DNA from: Mariprofundaceae bacterium
GTDB lineage: Bacteria > Pseudomonadota > Zetaproteobacteria > Mariprofundales > Mariprofundaceae
DNA: 5,450 nucleotides
Direction of reading: 5' to 3'
NCBI GenBank assembly: GCA_030950865.1
Contig: JAUZQR010000307.1
Span: 1 to 5,450, forward strand
Numbering within the stretch: the stretch's first letter is position 1; each line of letters begins with the position of its first letter. A program made the translations under genes and the position numbers. Under the pieces are notes generated by a model. That model was not told where the DNA came from and searched no databases. It worked only from the letters and a program-made list of their open reading frames with translations. Below, one piece after another: positions 1 to 5,450 of the stretch.

Positions 1-1133
1 GTATCTTGTAACTGGCCATCTATCCCCCACATCATGCCAGAAGAGCGAATGGCAGCAGGCATAGAGGCATCAATGATGACATCGCTGGGTACATGTAGAT
101 TGGTAATGCCTTTATCAGAATCCACCATGGCAAGTGCAGGATTATATTGATATACAGCTTGAATATCCGCTTCGATAGCTTGGCGCTGCACCTCTGGCAA
201 ACTAGCAATTTTGGCATAGACATCGCCCAAACCATTGTTGGCATCGACACCAAGATCGGCAAACACATCAGCATATTTTTCAAACACATCTTTAAAATAT
301 ACAGTCACCGCATGACCAAAAATAATCGGGTCAGAAATCTTCATCATGGTGGCTTTCAAGTGCAATGATAACAAAATACCACACTTATTTGCATCAGCAA
401 TCTGCTCAGCATAAAAAGCACGCAAAGCTTTACAACGCATCACCGAAGCATCAATCACTTCGCCTTGTTGTACATCTAACTTATATTTTAAAACAACATT
501 TTCCCCATCACTGGTATCTAACTGAATACTTACACTATCAGCTTTAGGCAATACAACCGACTGCTCGGAGCTGTAAAAATCACCATCGGACATATGCGCA
601 ACATGTGTCTTGGAATCTTTACTCCACTCACCCATCGCGTGTGGATTGTCTTTGGCATACTGTTTCACCGCATCCGCCACACGGCGATCAGAATTGCCTT
701 CTCTCAACACTGGGTTCACAGCCGAACCCAGCACCTTGGCATAGCGTGATTTAACAGCTTTATCTTCATCAGTTTGTGCATCTTCTGGATAATTCGGAAT
801 ATCAAAACCGTGTGCTTGCAGCTCTTTAATCGCAGCTTGAAGTTGTGGCACAGAAGCACTGATGTTGGGTAATTTAATAATATTGGTATCAGGAAGTTGG
901 GTAAGCGCACCCAATTCAGCCAAGGTATCAGCTTGTTTTTGATGCTCTTTTAAATTTTCTGGGAAATTCGCCAAAATTCTTGCTGCAAGTGATATATCCC
1001 TGCTTTCAACATGCACACCAGCAGCTTGCGTGAATGCCTGCACGATAGGAAAAAAAGAATAAGTTGCTAAAGCTGGAGCCTCATCTGTTTTCGTATAGAT
1101 GATGGTAGACGCGCTTGATGTATGTGAAGTCAT
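1..1133 (-). CDS. icd: Monomeric NADP-dependent isocitrate dehydrogenase, N-terminal part (runs off the left edge)
   Basis: This enzyme converts isocitrate to 2-oxoglutarate and CO2 with reduction of NADP+ in the cytoplasm, as a TCA-cycle step and NADPH source. My reverse-strand translation gives 377 residues and part of a codon before the window ends. The family is about 740 aa, so roughly half is seen. The sequence follows the large monomeric type (as in Azotobacter vinelandii), not the ~415 aa dimeric Icd: [16 protein letters not shown] at residues 11-26, [15 protein letters not shown] at 84-98, [16 protein letters not shown] at 136-151, HLKATMMK at 258-265 and a conserved block around [13 protein letters not shown] at 339-351. 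From memory of the A. vinelandii structure, with an offset of +5, the substrate-site residues Ser137, Asn140, Arg144, Arg150, Lys260 and the metal-ligand Asp355 are all present. The second metal-binding aspartate pair and the NADP site lie outside the window. The ATG at 1133 fits the family N-terminus and has an AGGA five bases upstream. The frame is unbroken. The gene is divergent from pepN. Confidence 0.96.
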   Translation of the reverse strand, partial: MTSHTSSASTIIYTKTDEAPALATYSFFPIVQAFTQAAGVHVESRDISLAARILANFPENLKEHQKQADTLAELGALTQLPDTNIIKLPNISASVPQLQAAIKELQAHGFDIPNYPEDAQTDEDKAVKSRYAKVLGSAVNPVLREGNSDRRVADAVKQYAKDNPHAMGEWSKDSKTHVAHMSDGDFYSSEQSVVLPKADSVSIQLDTSDGENVVLKYKLDVQQGEVIDASVMRCKALRAFYAEQIADANKCGILLSLHLKATMMKISDPIIFGHAVTVYFKDVFEKYADVFADLGVDANNGLGDVYAKIASLPEVQRQAIEADIQAVYQYNPALAMVDSDKGITNLHVPSDVIIDASMPAAIRSSGMMWGIDGQLQD

Positions 1134-1138
1134 TTTAA

Positions 1139-1143
1139 TCCTG
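1139..1143 (-). promoter_or_regulatory. Ribosome binding site of icd
   Basis: On the minus strand CAGGA precedes the ATG at 1133 with a five-base AT-rich spacer (TTAAA). This Shine-Dalgarno match supports the chosen start, which also coincides with the expected family N-terminus. Confidence 0.7.
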
Positions 1144-1165
1144 TTACAATGATTTGATGCGCGAT

Positions 1166-1193
1166 ATTTTAACAGTTTTTTTAACATTGAGAA
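1166..1193 (-). promoter_or_regulatory. Candidate sigma-70-type extended -10 promoter for icd
   Basis: Reading the minus strand, TGTTAAAAT gives an extended -10 element: TG, one base, then TAAAAT at 1171-1166, five of six matches to TATAAT. Sixteen bases upstream TTCTCA (1193-1188) matches four of six -35 positions. A weak -35 is typical of promoters with an extended -10. Transcription would start near 1159, leaving a 5' leader of about 26 bases that includes the ribosome binding site. This is a motif match only. Confidence 0.45.
1167..1186. repeat. 8-base direct repeat TTTTAACA, two copies 12 bases apart
   Basis: TTTTAACA occurs at 1167-1174 and again at 1179-1186, separated by GTTT. The first copy contains most of the extended -10 candidate of icd and the second contains the -35 candidate of pepN. 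The repeat could be a tandem operator half-site, a slippage product in a T-rich tract, or chance in AT-rich promoter DNA. The sequence alone does not decide. Confidence 0.5.
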
Positions 1194-1209
1194 AGAATCA
1201 CAGTATTTG
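1181..1209 (+). promoter_or_regulatory. Weak candidate promoter for pepN
   Basis: TTAACA at 1181-1186 matches five of six -35 positions. After a 17-base spacer TATTTG at 1204-1209 matches only three of six -10 positions. Some promoter is expected here because pepN is the first gene on this strand after a divergent neighbour, but this particular assignment is tentative. The start would be near 1216, giving a leader of about 48 bases. Confidence 0.22.
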
Positions 1210-1212
1210 TGA
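1198..1212. repeat. Small inverted repeat TCACA-N5-TGTGA
   Basis: TCACA (1198-1202) and TGTGA (1208-1212) are perfect five-base arms around GTATT, overlapping the weak -10 candidate of pepN. The arm order is opposite to the CRP consensus (TGTGA-N6-TCACA), so I do not call it a CRP site. It could be an operator for another regulator, but arms this short may be chance. Confidence 0.3.
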
Positions 1213-1250
1213 ATCATCTGGCTTTGGTTATCATCGCTGAACTTTCCCGT

Positions 1251-1255
1251 AAGGA
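1251..1255 (+). promoter_or_regulatory. Ribosome binding site of pepN
   Basis: AAGGA lies eight bases upstream of the ATG at 1264. Good spacing and agreement with the N-terminus of known PepN proteins fix the start there. Confidence 0.75.
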
Positions 1256-1263
1256 CTTTTTTC

Positions 1264-3855
1264 ATGGCACATGCATCAACAGTTTACCTAAAAGATTATC
1301 AACCCCCTGCTTTTTGGGTAGAGAGTGTCCAGCTAACCTTTCAGCTACAACCTACTGGCACAGAAGTTATTTCGCTGGTTCATTACAAACACAATCCCAA
1401 TTCAACAAATCAAGTTCTTGAGCTTGATGGTTTTGAACTGGAACTGTTGGATATTCAACTCAATGGACACACATTGCCTACAACAGCCTATCGACAACAT
1501 GAGTTAGGCATCTCCATTGATAAGCTTCCAAAAAGTTTTACATTACAAATCACCACCCGCATCAATCCCGAAGCCAATACCGCTTTAGAAGGGTTATACC
1601 GCTCATCAGGCAACTATTGCACCCAATGTGAGGCACAAGGCTTTAGGCGCATCACGTATTATCAAGATCGTCCCGATGTCATGGCTCCATTCACCGTAAA
1701 AATCATTGCCGACAAAGCCACCAACCCTGTCTTGTTATCCAATGGTAACCCCATCAATAGCGGTGATTTGGATGATGATAAACATTTCGTGGAATGGCAT
1801 GACCCTTTCCCCAAACCTTGTTACCTCTTTGCTTTGGTAGCAGGCGACTTGGCAAAGGTTGAAGACAGTTTCACCACCCAATCGGGGCGCGACATCACCC
1901 TGCAAATCTACACTGAACCCCATCATATCCATCAATGTGACTTTGCCATGGCATCGCTCAAACGCGCTATGGCTTGGGATGAGCAACGCTTTGCTCTGGA
2001 ATACGACCTCGACCTATTTATGATTGTTGCAGTGGATGATTTTAATATGGGTGCTATGGAAAATAAGGGTTTGAATATTTTTAATTCTCGCCTTGTCTTT
2101 GCCAGCCCTGAAACTGCCACTGATGATGATTATATCGCCATTGAAGCGGTGATTGGGCATGAGTATTTTCATAATTGGACGGGCAACCGTGTCACCTGCC
2201 GTGATTGGTTTCAACTTAGCCTTAAAGAAGGTTTGACGGTATTCCGAGACCAAGAGTTTACCGCAGATTTGCACGATAGAGCCGTGAAACGCATTGAAGA
2301 TGTGCGACTGCTTCGCACCCACCAGTTTGCCGAAGATACAAGCCCCATGGCGCACCCCATCCGCCCTGCATCTTTTGTTGAAATCAATAATTTCTATACC
2401 GTGACGGTGTATGAAAAAGGTGCAGAAGTGGTACGTTTATATCACTCGCTATTGGGTGAGCAAGGTTTCCGCAAAGGTATGGATTTGTATTTTGAGCGCC
2501 ATGATGGGCAAGCCGTGACCACGGAAGATTTTTTAAGTGCCATGGCTGATGCCAATAACCGTGATTTGAGTCAAATGCAGACTTGGTATAATCAGGCAGG
2601 CACGCCACACCTCAAAGTATCTTTAGACTATGATGCAGATACTCAAACGTGCACGCTGACTTGCGAGCAGTCTTGCCCTGCCACAGCTGAATCCCAAAAT
2701 AAAAAGCCGTATTTGATACCGCTTAAAATGGTATTATTGGATAAAAACGGAAATATGCTGATGGATGAACAGACTTTATTGGTTACGCAAGAAAAGCAGG
2801 TGTTTACCTTTGCATCCATCAGAAGCCAACCCATTCCATCCTTGTTGCGTGATTTTTCTGCGCCCGTCATTTTAGAGTATGATTATTCGGATAGCGATTA
2901 TGCTTTTTTGATGCAGCATGATAACAACCCATTTAATCAATGGTCGGCAGCCCAAGCTTTAGCCAGCCATAGCATCATGAAGCTGATGCAGGATAAGGAT
3001 AATAACTTAGACATTCTCATCAACGCCATGAAATCTGTGTTAGAAAACAATAGTTTGCCCCCTGCGCTTAAAGCTGAAGCATTAAGCCTGCCTTCTATAT
3101 CGGATATGCAGGAAGCATGGTTAATGCAGCATGATGCAGTGAACCCAAGCCACGTATTTTCAGCAAGAGAGCAACTCAAATCAAGTATCAGCCAAGCCTT
3201 AAGAGATGAGCTGTTAACCACCTATCAGACCATGCAAGATACAGCTGATTTAAGCGATGGTGCGATGCAGCAGCGCAAGCTTAAACATGTGTGTTTGGCT
3301 TATTTAACGGCACTGGGCGAACCTGAAATGCTAGAGTTAGCGATGCAACAATTTAACTCAGCCCAAAACATGACCAGCCAATATGCAGCACTGCATTGCC
3401 TTGTCCAACATGATAACACGCACGCAAAAGAGGCATTACAAAGCTTTGAGCAACAATGGAAAGATGAAACCAATGTGATGGATAAGTGGTTTGCTGTGCA
3501 AGCAAGCTCCCCTACCTTGGGTTCGTTAGCACATATACAAACCTTGATGCAGCACCCGCAATTTAGCATCAAAAATCCCAATAAAGTGCGTGCTGTACTT
3601 GGCGGTTTTGCCATGCGCAACCCAAGTCAATTTCATGCTGAGAATGGCAGCGGTTATCAGTTTATGGCAGAGAAAATCATCGCTTTGGATAAGCTTAACC
3701 CGCAAATAGCAGCCCGAATGGTTCGCACATTGATGAATTGGAAACGTTTGGATCCAGTCCGCCAAAACTTAATGAAAGCAGAGTTACAACGTATTACAGA
3801 TACTCAAGGTTTATCGAGTGATGTACTTGAAGTCGTTAATAAAAGCTTAACATAA
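1264..3855 (+). CDS. pepN: Aminopeptidase N (M1 family zinc metallopeptidase, PepN type)
   Basis: PepN removes N-terminal amino acids, with broad specificity, from peptides produced by cytoplasmic protein turnover. At 863 aa it is close to the 870 aa of E. coli PepN and collinear with it at an offset of about +2 through the catalytic region. Visible residues are: substrate amine-binding Gln121 and Glu123 in TQCEAQGF; the GAMEN exopeptidase motif at 263-267, preceded by Met262, equivalent to the S1 gating methionine; the zinc motif [11 protein letters not shown] from 299, with His299 and His303 as ligands and Glu300 catalytic; the third ligand Glu322 in LKEGLTVF; and Tyr383 in TVTVYEKG, the transition-state tyrosine. 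By homology the domains are an N-terminal beta domain (about 1-195), a thermolysin-like domain (about 196-445), a beta-sandwich linker (about 446-547) and a helical C-terminal domain (about 548-863). There is no signal peptide or membrane segment, as expected for a cytoplasmic enzyme. The gene is monocistronic by context: divergent from icd and convergent with pgl. The frame is intact. Confidence 0.98.
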   Translation: MAHASTVYLKDYQPPAFWVESVQLTFQLQPTGTEVISLVHYKHNPNSTNQVLELDGFELELLDIQLNGHTLPTTAYRQHELGISIDKLPKSFTLQITTRINPEANTALEGLYRSSGNYCTQCEAQGFRRITYYQDRPDVMAPFTVKIIADKATNPVLLSNGNPINSGDLDDDKHFVEWHDPFPKPCYLFALVAGDLAKVEDSFTTQSGRDITLQIYTEPHHIHQCDFAMASLKRAMAWDEQRFALEYDLDLFMIVAVDDFNMGAMENKGLNIFNSRLVFASPETATDDDYIAIEAVIGHEYFHNWTGNRVTCRDWFQLSLKEGLTVFRDQEFTADLHDRAVKRIEDVRLLRTHQFAEDTSPMAHPIRPASFVEINNFYTVTVYEKGAEVVRLYHSLLGEQGFRKGMDLYFERHDGQAVTTEDFLSAMADANNRDLSQMQTWYNQAGTPHLKVSLDYDADTQTCTLTCEQSCPATAESQNKKPYLIPLKMVLLDKNGNMLMDEQTLLVTQEKQVFTFASIRSQPIPSLLRDFSAPVILEYDYSDSDYAFLMQHDNNPFNQWSAAQALASHSIMKLMQDKDNNLDILINAMKSVLENNSLPPALKAEALSLPSISDMQEAWLMQHDAVNPSHVFSAREQLKSSISQALRDELLTTYQTMQDTADLSDGAMQQRKLKHVCLAYLTALGEPEMLELAMQQFNSAQNMTSQYAALHCLVQHDNTHAKEALQSFEQQWKDETNVMDKWFAVQASSPTLGSLAHIQTLMQHPQFSIKNPNKVRAVLGGFAMRNPSQFHAENGSGYQFMAEKIIALDKLNPQIAARMVRTLMNWKRLDPVRQNLMKAELQRITDTQGLSSDVLEVVNKSLT

Positions 3856-3860
3856 AACCG

Positions 3861-4517
3861 TTAAAGCGAAACGTACCATTCACTGTTTTCAATATTCACA
3901 GGCAATGATTCACCAGCGCATACCTTATCAAAAGCATCACGCTTACCTTCGCCTGTTACCAAGATCATGCGACGGCGCGCAGACTTAAGCGCAGTATAAC
4001 CCATTGAAACACGATCCGATGGCGGTTTTGGTGAGTAAAATACAGGCACAGCCAAACGCTCATCTTGCAATGCTGGGTTATTGGGGAACAAACTTGCTGT
4101 ATGTCCATCTTCGCCCATACCCAAAAGCGCCAAATCCAATGCTTCAATGCCAGCCAGCTCATCCGCATACAAAGCCGCTGCCTTCTCTGCACCAAGCTCT
4201 GCATCAATGCGGTGAATATGAGATTTAAGAACTGGCACATGGTTCAGTAGCGCTTTATCCGCCATTACATCATTGCGCTCATCATCACCCACAGGTAAAC
4301 AACGCTCATCACCAAACCACACATGCACCTTTGACCAGTCCATATCAGCATCGCGCAACAACTCATAACACTGCTTGGGCGTTGTTCCACCTGCCAATAC
4401 CCAGTGAAATACACCACGCTGTGCAATACACTCATCTGCCGACTCTTTTACAATACCCGCAACGACTTGGGCAACCTCTAATGGCGTTTCAAAATGCTGA
4501 ATCGACTCATTCATCAT
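3861..4517 (-). CDS. pgl: 6-phosphogluconolactonase (DevB/SOL family)
   Basis: Pgl hydrolyses 6-phosphogluconolactone to 6-phosphogluconate, the second step of the oxidative pentose phosphate or Entner-Doudoroff route, in the cytoplasm. The 218 aa product is slightly shorter than the usual 225-260 aa but has the family motifs in order: LAGGTTPKQCYELL at 41-54 (phosphate-binding loop), WFGDERCLP at 67-75, DDERNDVMADKALLNHV at 78-94, and LLGMGEDGHTASLFP at 131-145, which contains the Asp and His of the active-site region. DRVSMGYTALKSAR (168-181) and LVTGEGKRDAF (186-196) complete the sugar-isomerase-like fold. Its start overlaps the end of zwf, the preceding enzyme of the pathway, so the two are co-transcribed and probably translationally coupled. 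Two consecutive ATG codons (4517 and 4514) are possible starts; the second is better spaced from the AAGG upstream and would give 217 aa. The stop lies 5 bases from that of pepN. Confidence 0.95.
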   Translation of the reverse strand: MMNESIQHFETPLEVAQVVAGIVKESADECIAQRGVFHWVLAGGTTPKQCYELLRDADMDWSKVHVWFGDERCLPVGDDERNDVMADKALLNHVPVLKSHIHRIDAELGAEKAAALYADELAGIEALDLALLGMGEDGHTASLFPNNPALQDERLAVPVFYSPKPPSDRVSMGYTALKSARRRMILVTGEGKRDAFDKVCAGESLPVNIENSEWYVSL

Positions 4518-5450
4518 GAACCTTCAAATTCCTCCAACCGCCTTCACATTCATCCAGCAATGCATCCATACCAGGAACATCCAGTGTGCCTGCCTCATAG
4601 GTCGCAATATTGGTTTCTTTTGCCCACGCATCCATAATTGGGGCCACAATTGCCCAACTTTCTTCTACTTCATCGGCACGTGAAAACAAACCCGCCTCAC
4701 CCAACATCACATCATGCAATAATGTTTCATAAGCTTCTGGCATACCCGAACCCACCATGCCATACGAAGCATCCAATTTCACACCACGCAGCTCTGTCGA
4801 TAAGCCTGGTTGCTTGGCTGTCATGGTAAGCTGCATACCTTCATCAGGCTGCAAACGGAAAATAAGCTCATTATTTGGCACATGATCTTCGCCTAAATCA
4901 AACAGTTGCTGGGGTGGTGTCTTAAAACGAATACAAATTTCAGAAACGCGATCTGGCAAACGTTTGCCTGTACGCAATACAAATGGCACACCATGCCAAC
5001 GCCAGTTATCTACATAAAATTTCACTGCTGCAAAGGTTTCTGTGCACGAATCAGCTGCGACATTTTTTTCATCACGATACGCAAGCACTGTTTCACTACC
5101 AATCTTACCTTCTGCATACTGTGCTCGCACTGCAATACCTTTTACATCTTCAGGCTGAATTTCACGCATGGAACGCAATACTTTCATCTTTTCATCACGT
5201 ACATCATTGGCATGCAAGGAAACAGGCGGCTCCATCGCCACCAATGCCATCACCTGCATCAAATGACTCTGAATCATATCACGAAATGCACCCGAATTCT
5301 CATAATAACCCGCGCGATAGCCAATGCCCAATGACTCAGACACAGATATTTGCACATGGTCAATATAGTTGCGATTCCATAAAGGCTCCAGCACCGAATT
5401 GGCAAAACGAAAAACCATCAAATTTTGCACCGCTTCTTTACCCAAGTAAT
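4507..5450 (-). CDS. zwf: Glucose-6-phosphate 1-dehydrogenase, C-terminal part (runs off the right edge)
   Basis: Zwf oxidises glucose-6-phosphate to 6-phosphogluconolactone, producing NADPH (some bacterial forms also use NAD). The window holds 313 residues before the TGA; the family is about 490 aa, so roughly 175 residues with the Rossmann coenzyme fold lie beyond 5450. The first full codons read YLGKEAVQNL, the substrate-binding signature normally preceded by RIDH. Its Lys is fragment residue 4; TTG at 5445 is the internal Leu of this motif, not a start. RAGYYENSGAFRDMIQSHLMQ-type sequence follows at fragment residues 45-65; His62 (codon 5263-5265) corresponds to the catalytic base His263 of human G6PD. 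GVPFVLRTGKRLPDR, further downstream, is the other conserved substrate/coenzyme region. The C-terminus ends NLKVHDE. The stop overlaps the pgl start by 11 bases (8 if pgl starts at 4514). The frame is unbroken; the promoter is outside the window. Confidence 0.97.
   Translation of the reverse strand, partial: YLGKEAVQNLMVFRFANSVLEPLWNRNYIDHVQISVSESLGIGYRAGYYENSGAFRDMIQSHLMQVMALVAMEPPVSLHANDVRDEKMKVLRSMREIQPEDVKGIAVRAQYAEGKIGSETVLAYRDEKNVAADSCTETFAAVKFYVDNWRWHGVPFVLRTGKRLPDRVSEICIRFKTPPQQLFDLGEDHVPNNELIFRLQPDEGMQLTMTAKQPGLSTELRGVKLDASYGMVGSGMPEAYETLLHDVMLGEAGLFSRADEVEESWAIVAPIMDAWAKETNIATYEAGTLDVPGMDALLDECEGGWRNLKVHDE
4521..4524 (-). promoter_or_regulatory. Ribosome binding site of pgl inside the 3' end of zwf
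   Basis: On the minus strand AAGG sits three bases before the ATG at 4517 and six bases before the ATG at 4514. Spacing therefore favours 4514 as the start. A stronger GGAGG lies at 4535-4531, but 13 and 16 bases from the two ATGs, which is rather far. Reinitiation by ribosomes finishing zwf is also plausible. Confidence 0.45.

Noticed and set aside
32..289. 85-codon Met- and Leu-rich minus-strand frame resembling a small membrane protein
   Set aside because: It is an alternative frame of the icd coding strand; the hydrophobic look comes from the frame shift, while the icd frame matches its family throughout.
1198..1212. CRP binding site upstream of pepN
   Set aside because: The half-sites are in reverse order (TCACA then TGTGA) with a 5-base rather than 6-base spacer, so it does not match the consensus.
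1209..1421. 70-codon plus-strand frame beginning upstream of pepN, possible leader peptide
   Set aside because: It has no ATG at its 5' end or evident ribosome binding site, and runs about 160 bases into pepN in another frame; pepN has its own good start and AAGGA.
2014..2355. 113-codon open frame on the minus strand inside pepN
   Set aside because: It covers the zinc-binding region of pepN on the opposite strand, and the protein shows no family features; it is a by-product of pepN codon use.
3300..3620. 106-codon open frame on the minus strand inside the 3' part of pepN
   Set aside because: Cys- and Ser-rich composition typical of antisense translation, no recognisable motif, and complete overlap with an intact gene.
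3835..3851. GTTAA-N7-TTAAC inverted repeat at the pepN stop, possible terminator
   Set aside because: The five-base stem is almost all A/T and no T-run follows on either strand, so it would not make a stable intrinsic terminator.
4906..5334. 142-codon open frame on the plus strand antisense to zwf
   Set aside because: It lies entirely within the conserved zwf coding sequence, its translation is rich in Cys, His and Thr with no recognisable domain, and it reads like a shadow of the opposite strand.

Overview
The window looks like an ordinary stretch of core-metabolism chromosome from a proteobacterium. All four proteins resemble proteobacterial versions: a monomeric NADP-type isocitrate dehydrogenase, a PepN closely matching the E. 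coli enzyme, and a zwf-pgl pair. Base composition looks moderate to slightly AT-leaning. I cannot name the genus; a gamma- or zetaproteobacterial origin would fit, but this is inference.

Layout: (1) 1-1133, minus strand: the N-terminal half of a monomeric isocitrate dehydrogenase (icd), cut by the left edge. (2) 1134-1263: a 130-base divergent intergenic region with ribosome binding sites on both sides, an extended -10 promoter candidate for icd, a weaker promoter candidate for pepN, and an 8-base direct repeat overlapping both. (3) 1264-3855, plus strand: complete pepN (aminopeptidase N, 863 aa) with all catalytic residues. (4) 3861-4517, minus strand: pgl (6-phosphogluconolactonase), meeting pepN tail to tail with only 5 bases between the stop codons. 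(5) 4507-5450, minus strand: the C-terminal two thirds of zwf (glucose-6-phosphate dehydrogenase), cut by the right edge and overlapping the start of pgl.

How they work together: Zwf and Pgl catalyse consecutive steps (glucose-6-phosphate to 6-phosphogluconolactone to 6-phosphogluconate) and are translationally overlapped, so they form an operon. Zwf and the monomeric isocitrate dehydrogenase are both major NADPH sources. PepN, between them on the opposite strand, is a general peptide-degradation enzyme with no obvious link to either. I found no mobile element, RNA gene, CRISPR array or phage feature, and no evidence of a novel system. The points worth a second look are regulatory or architectural.
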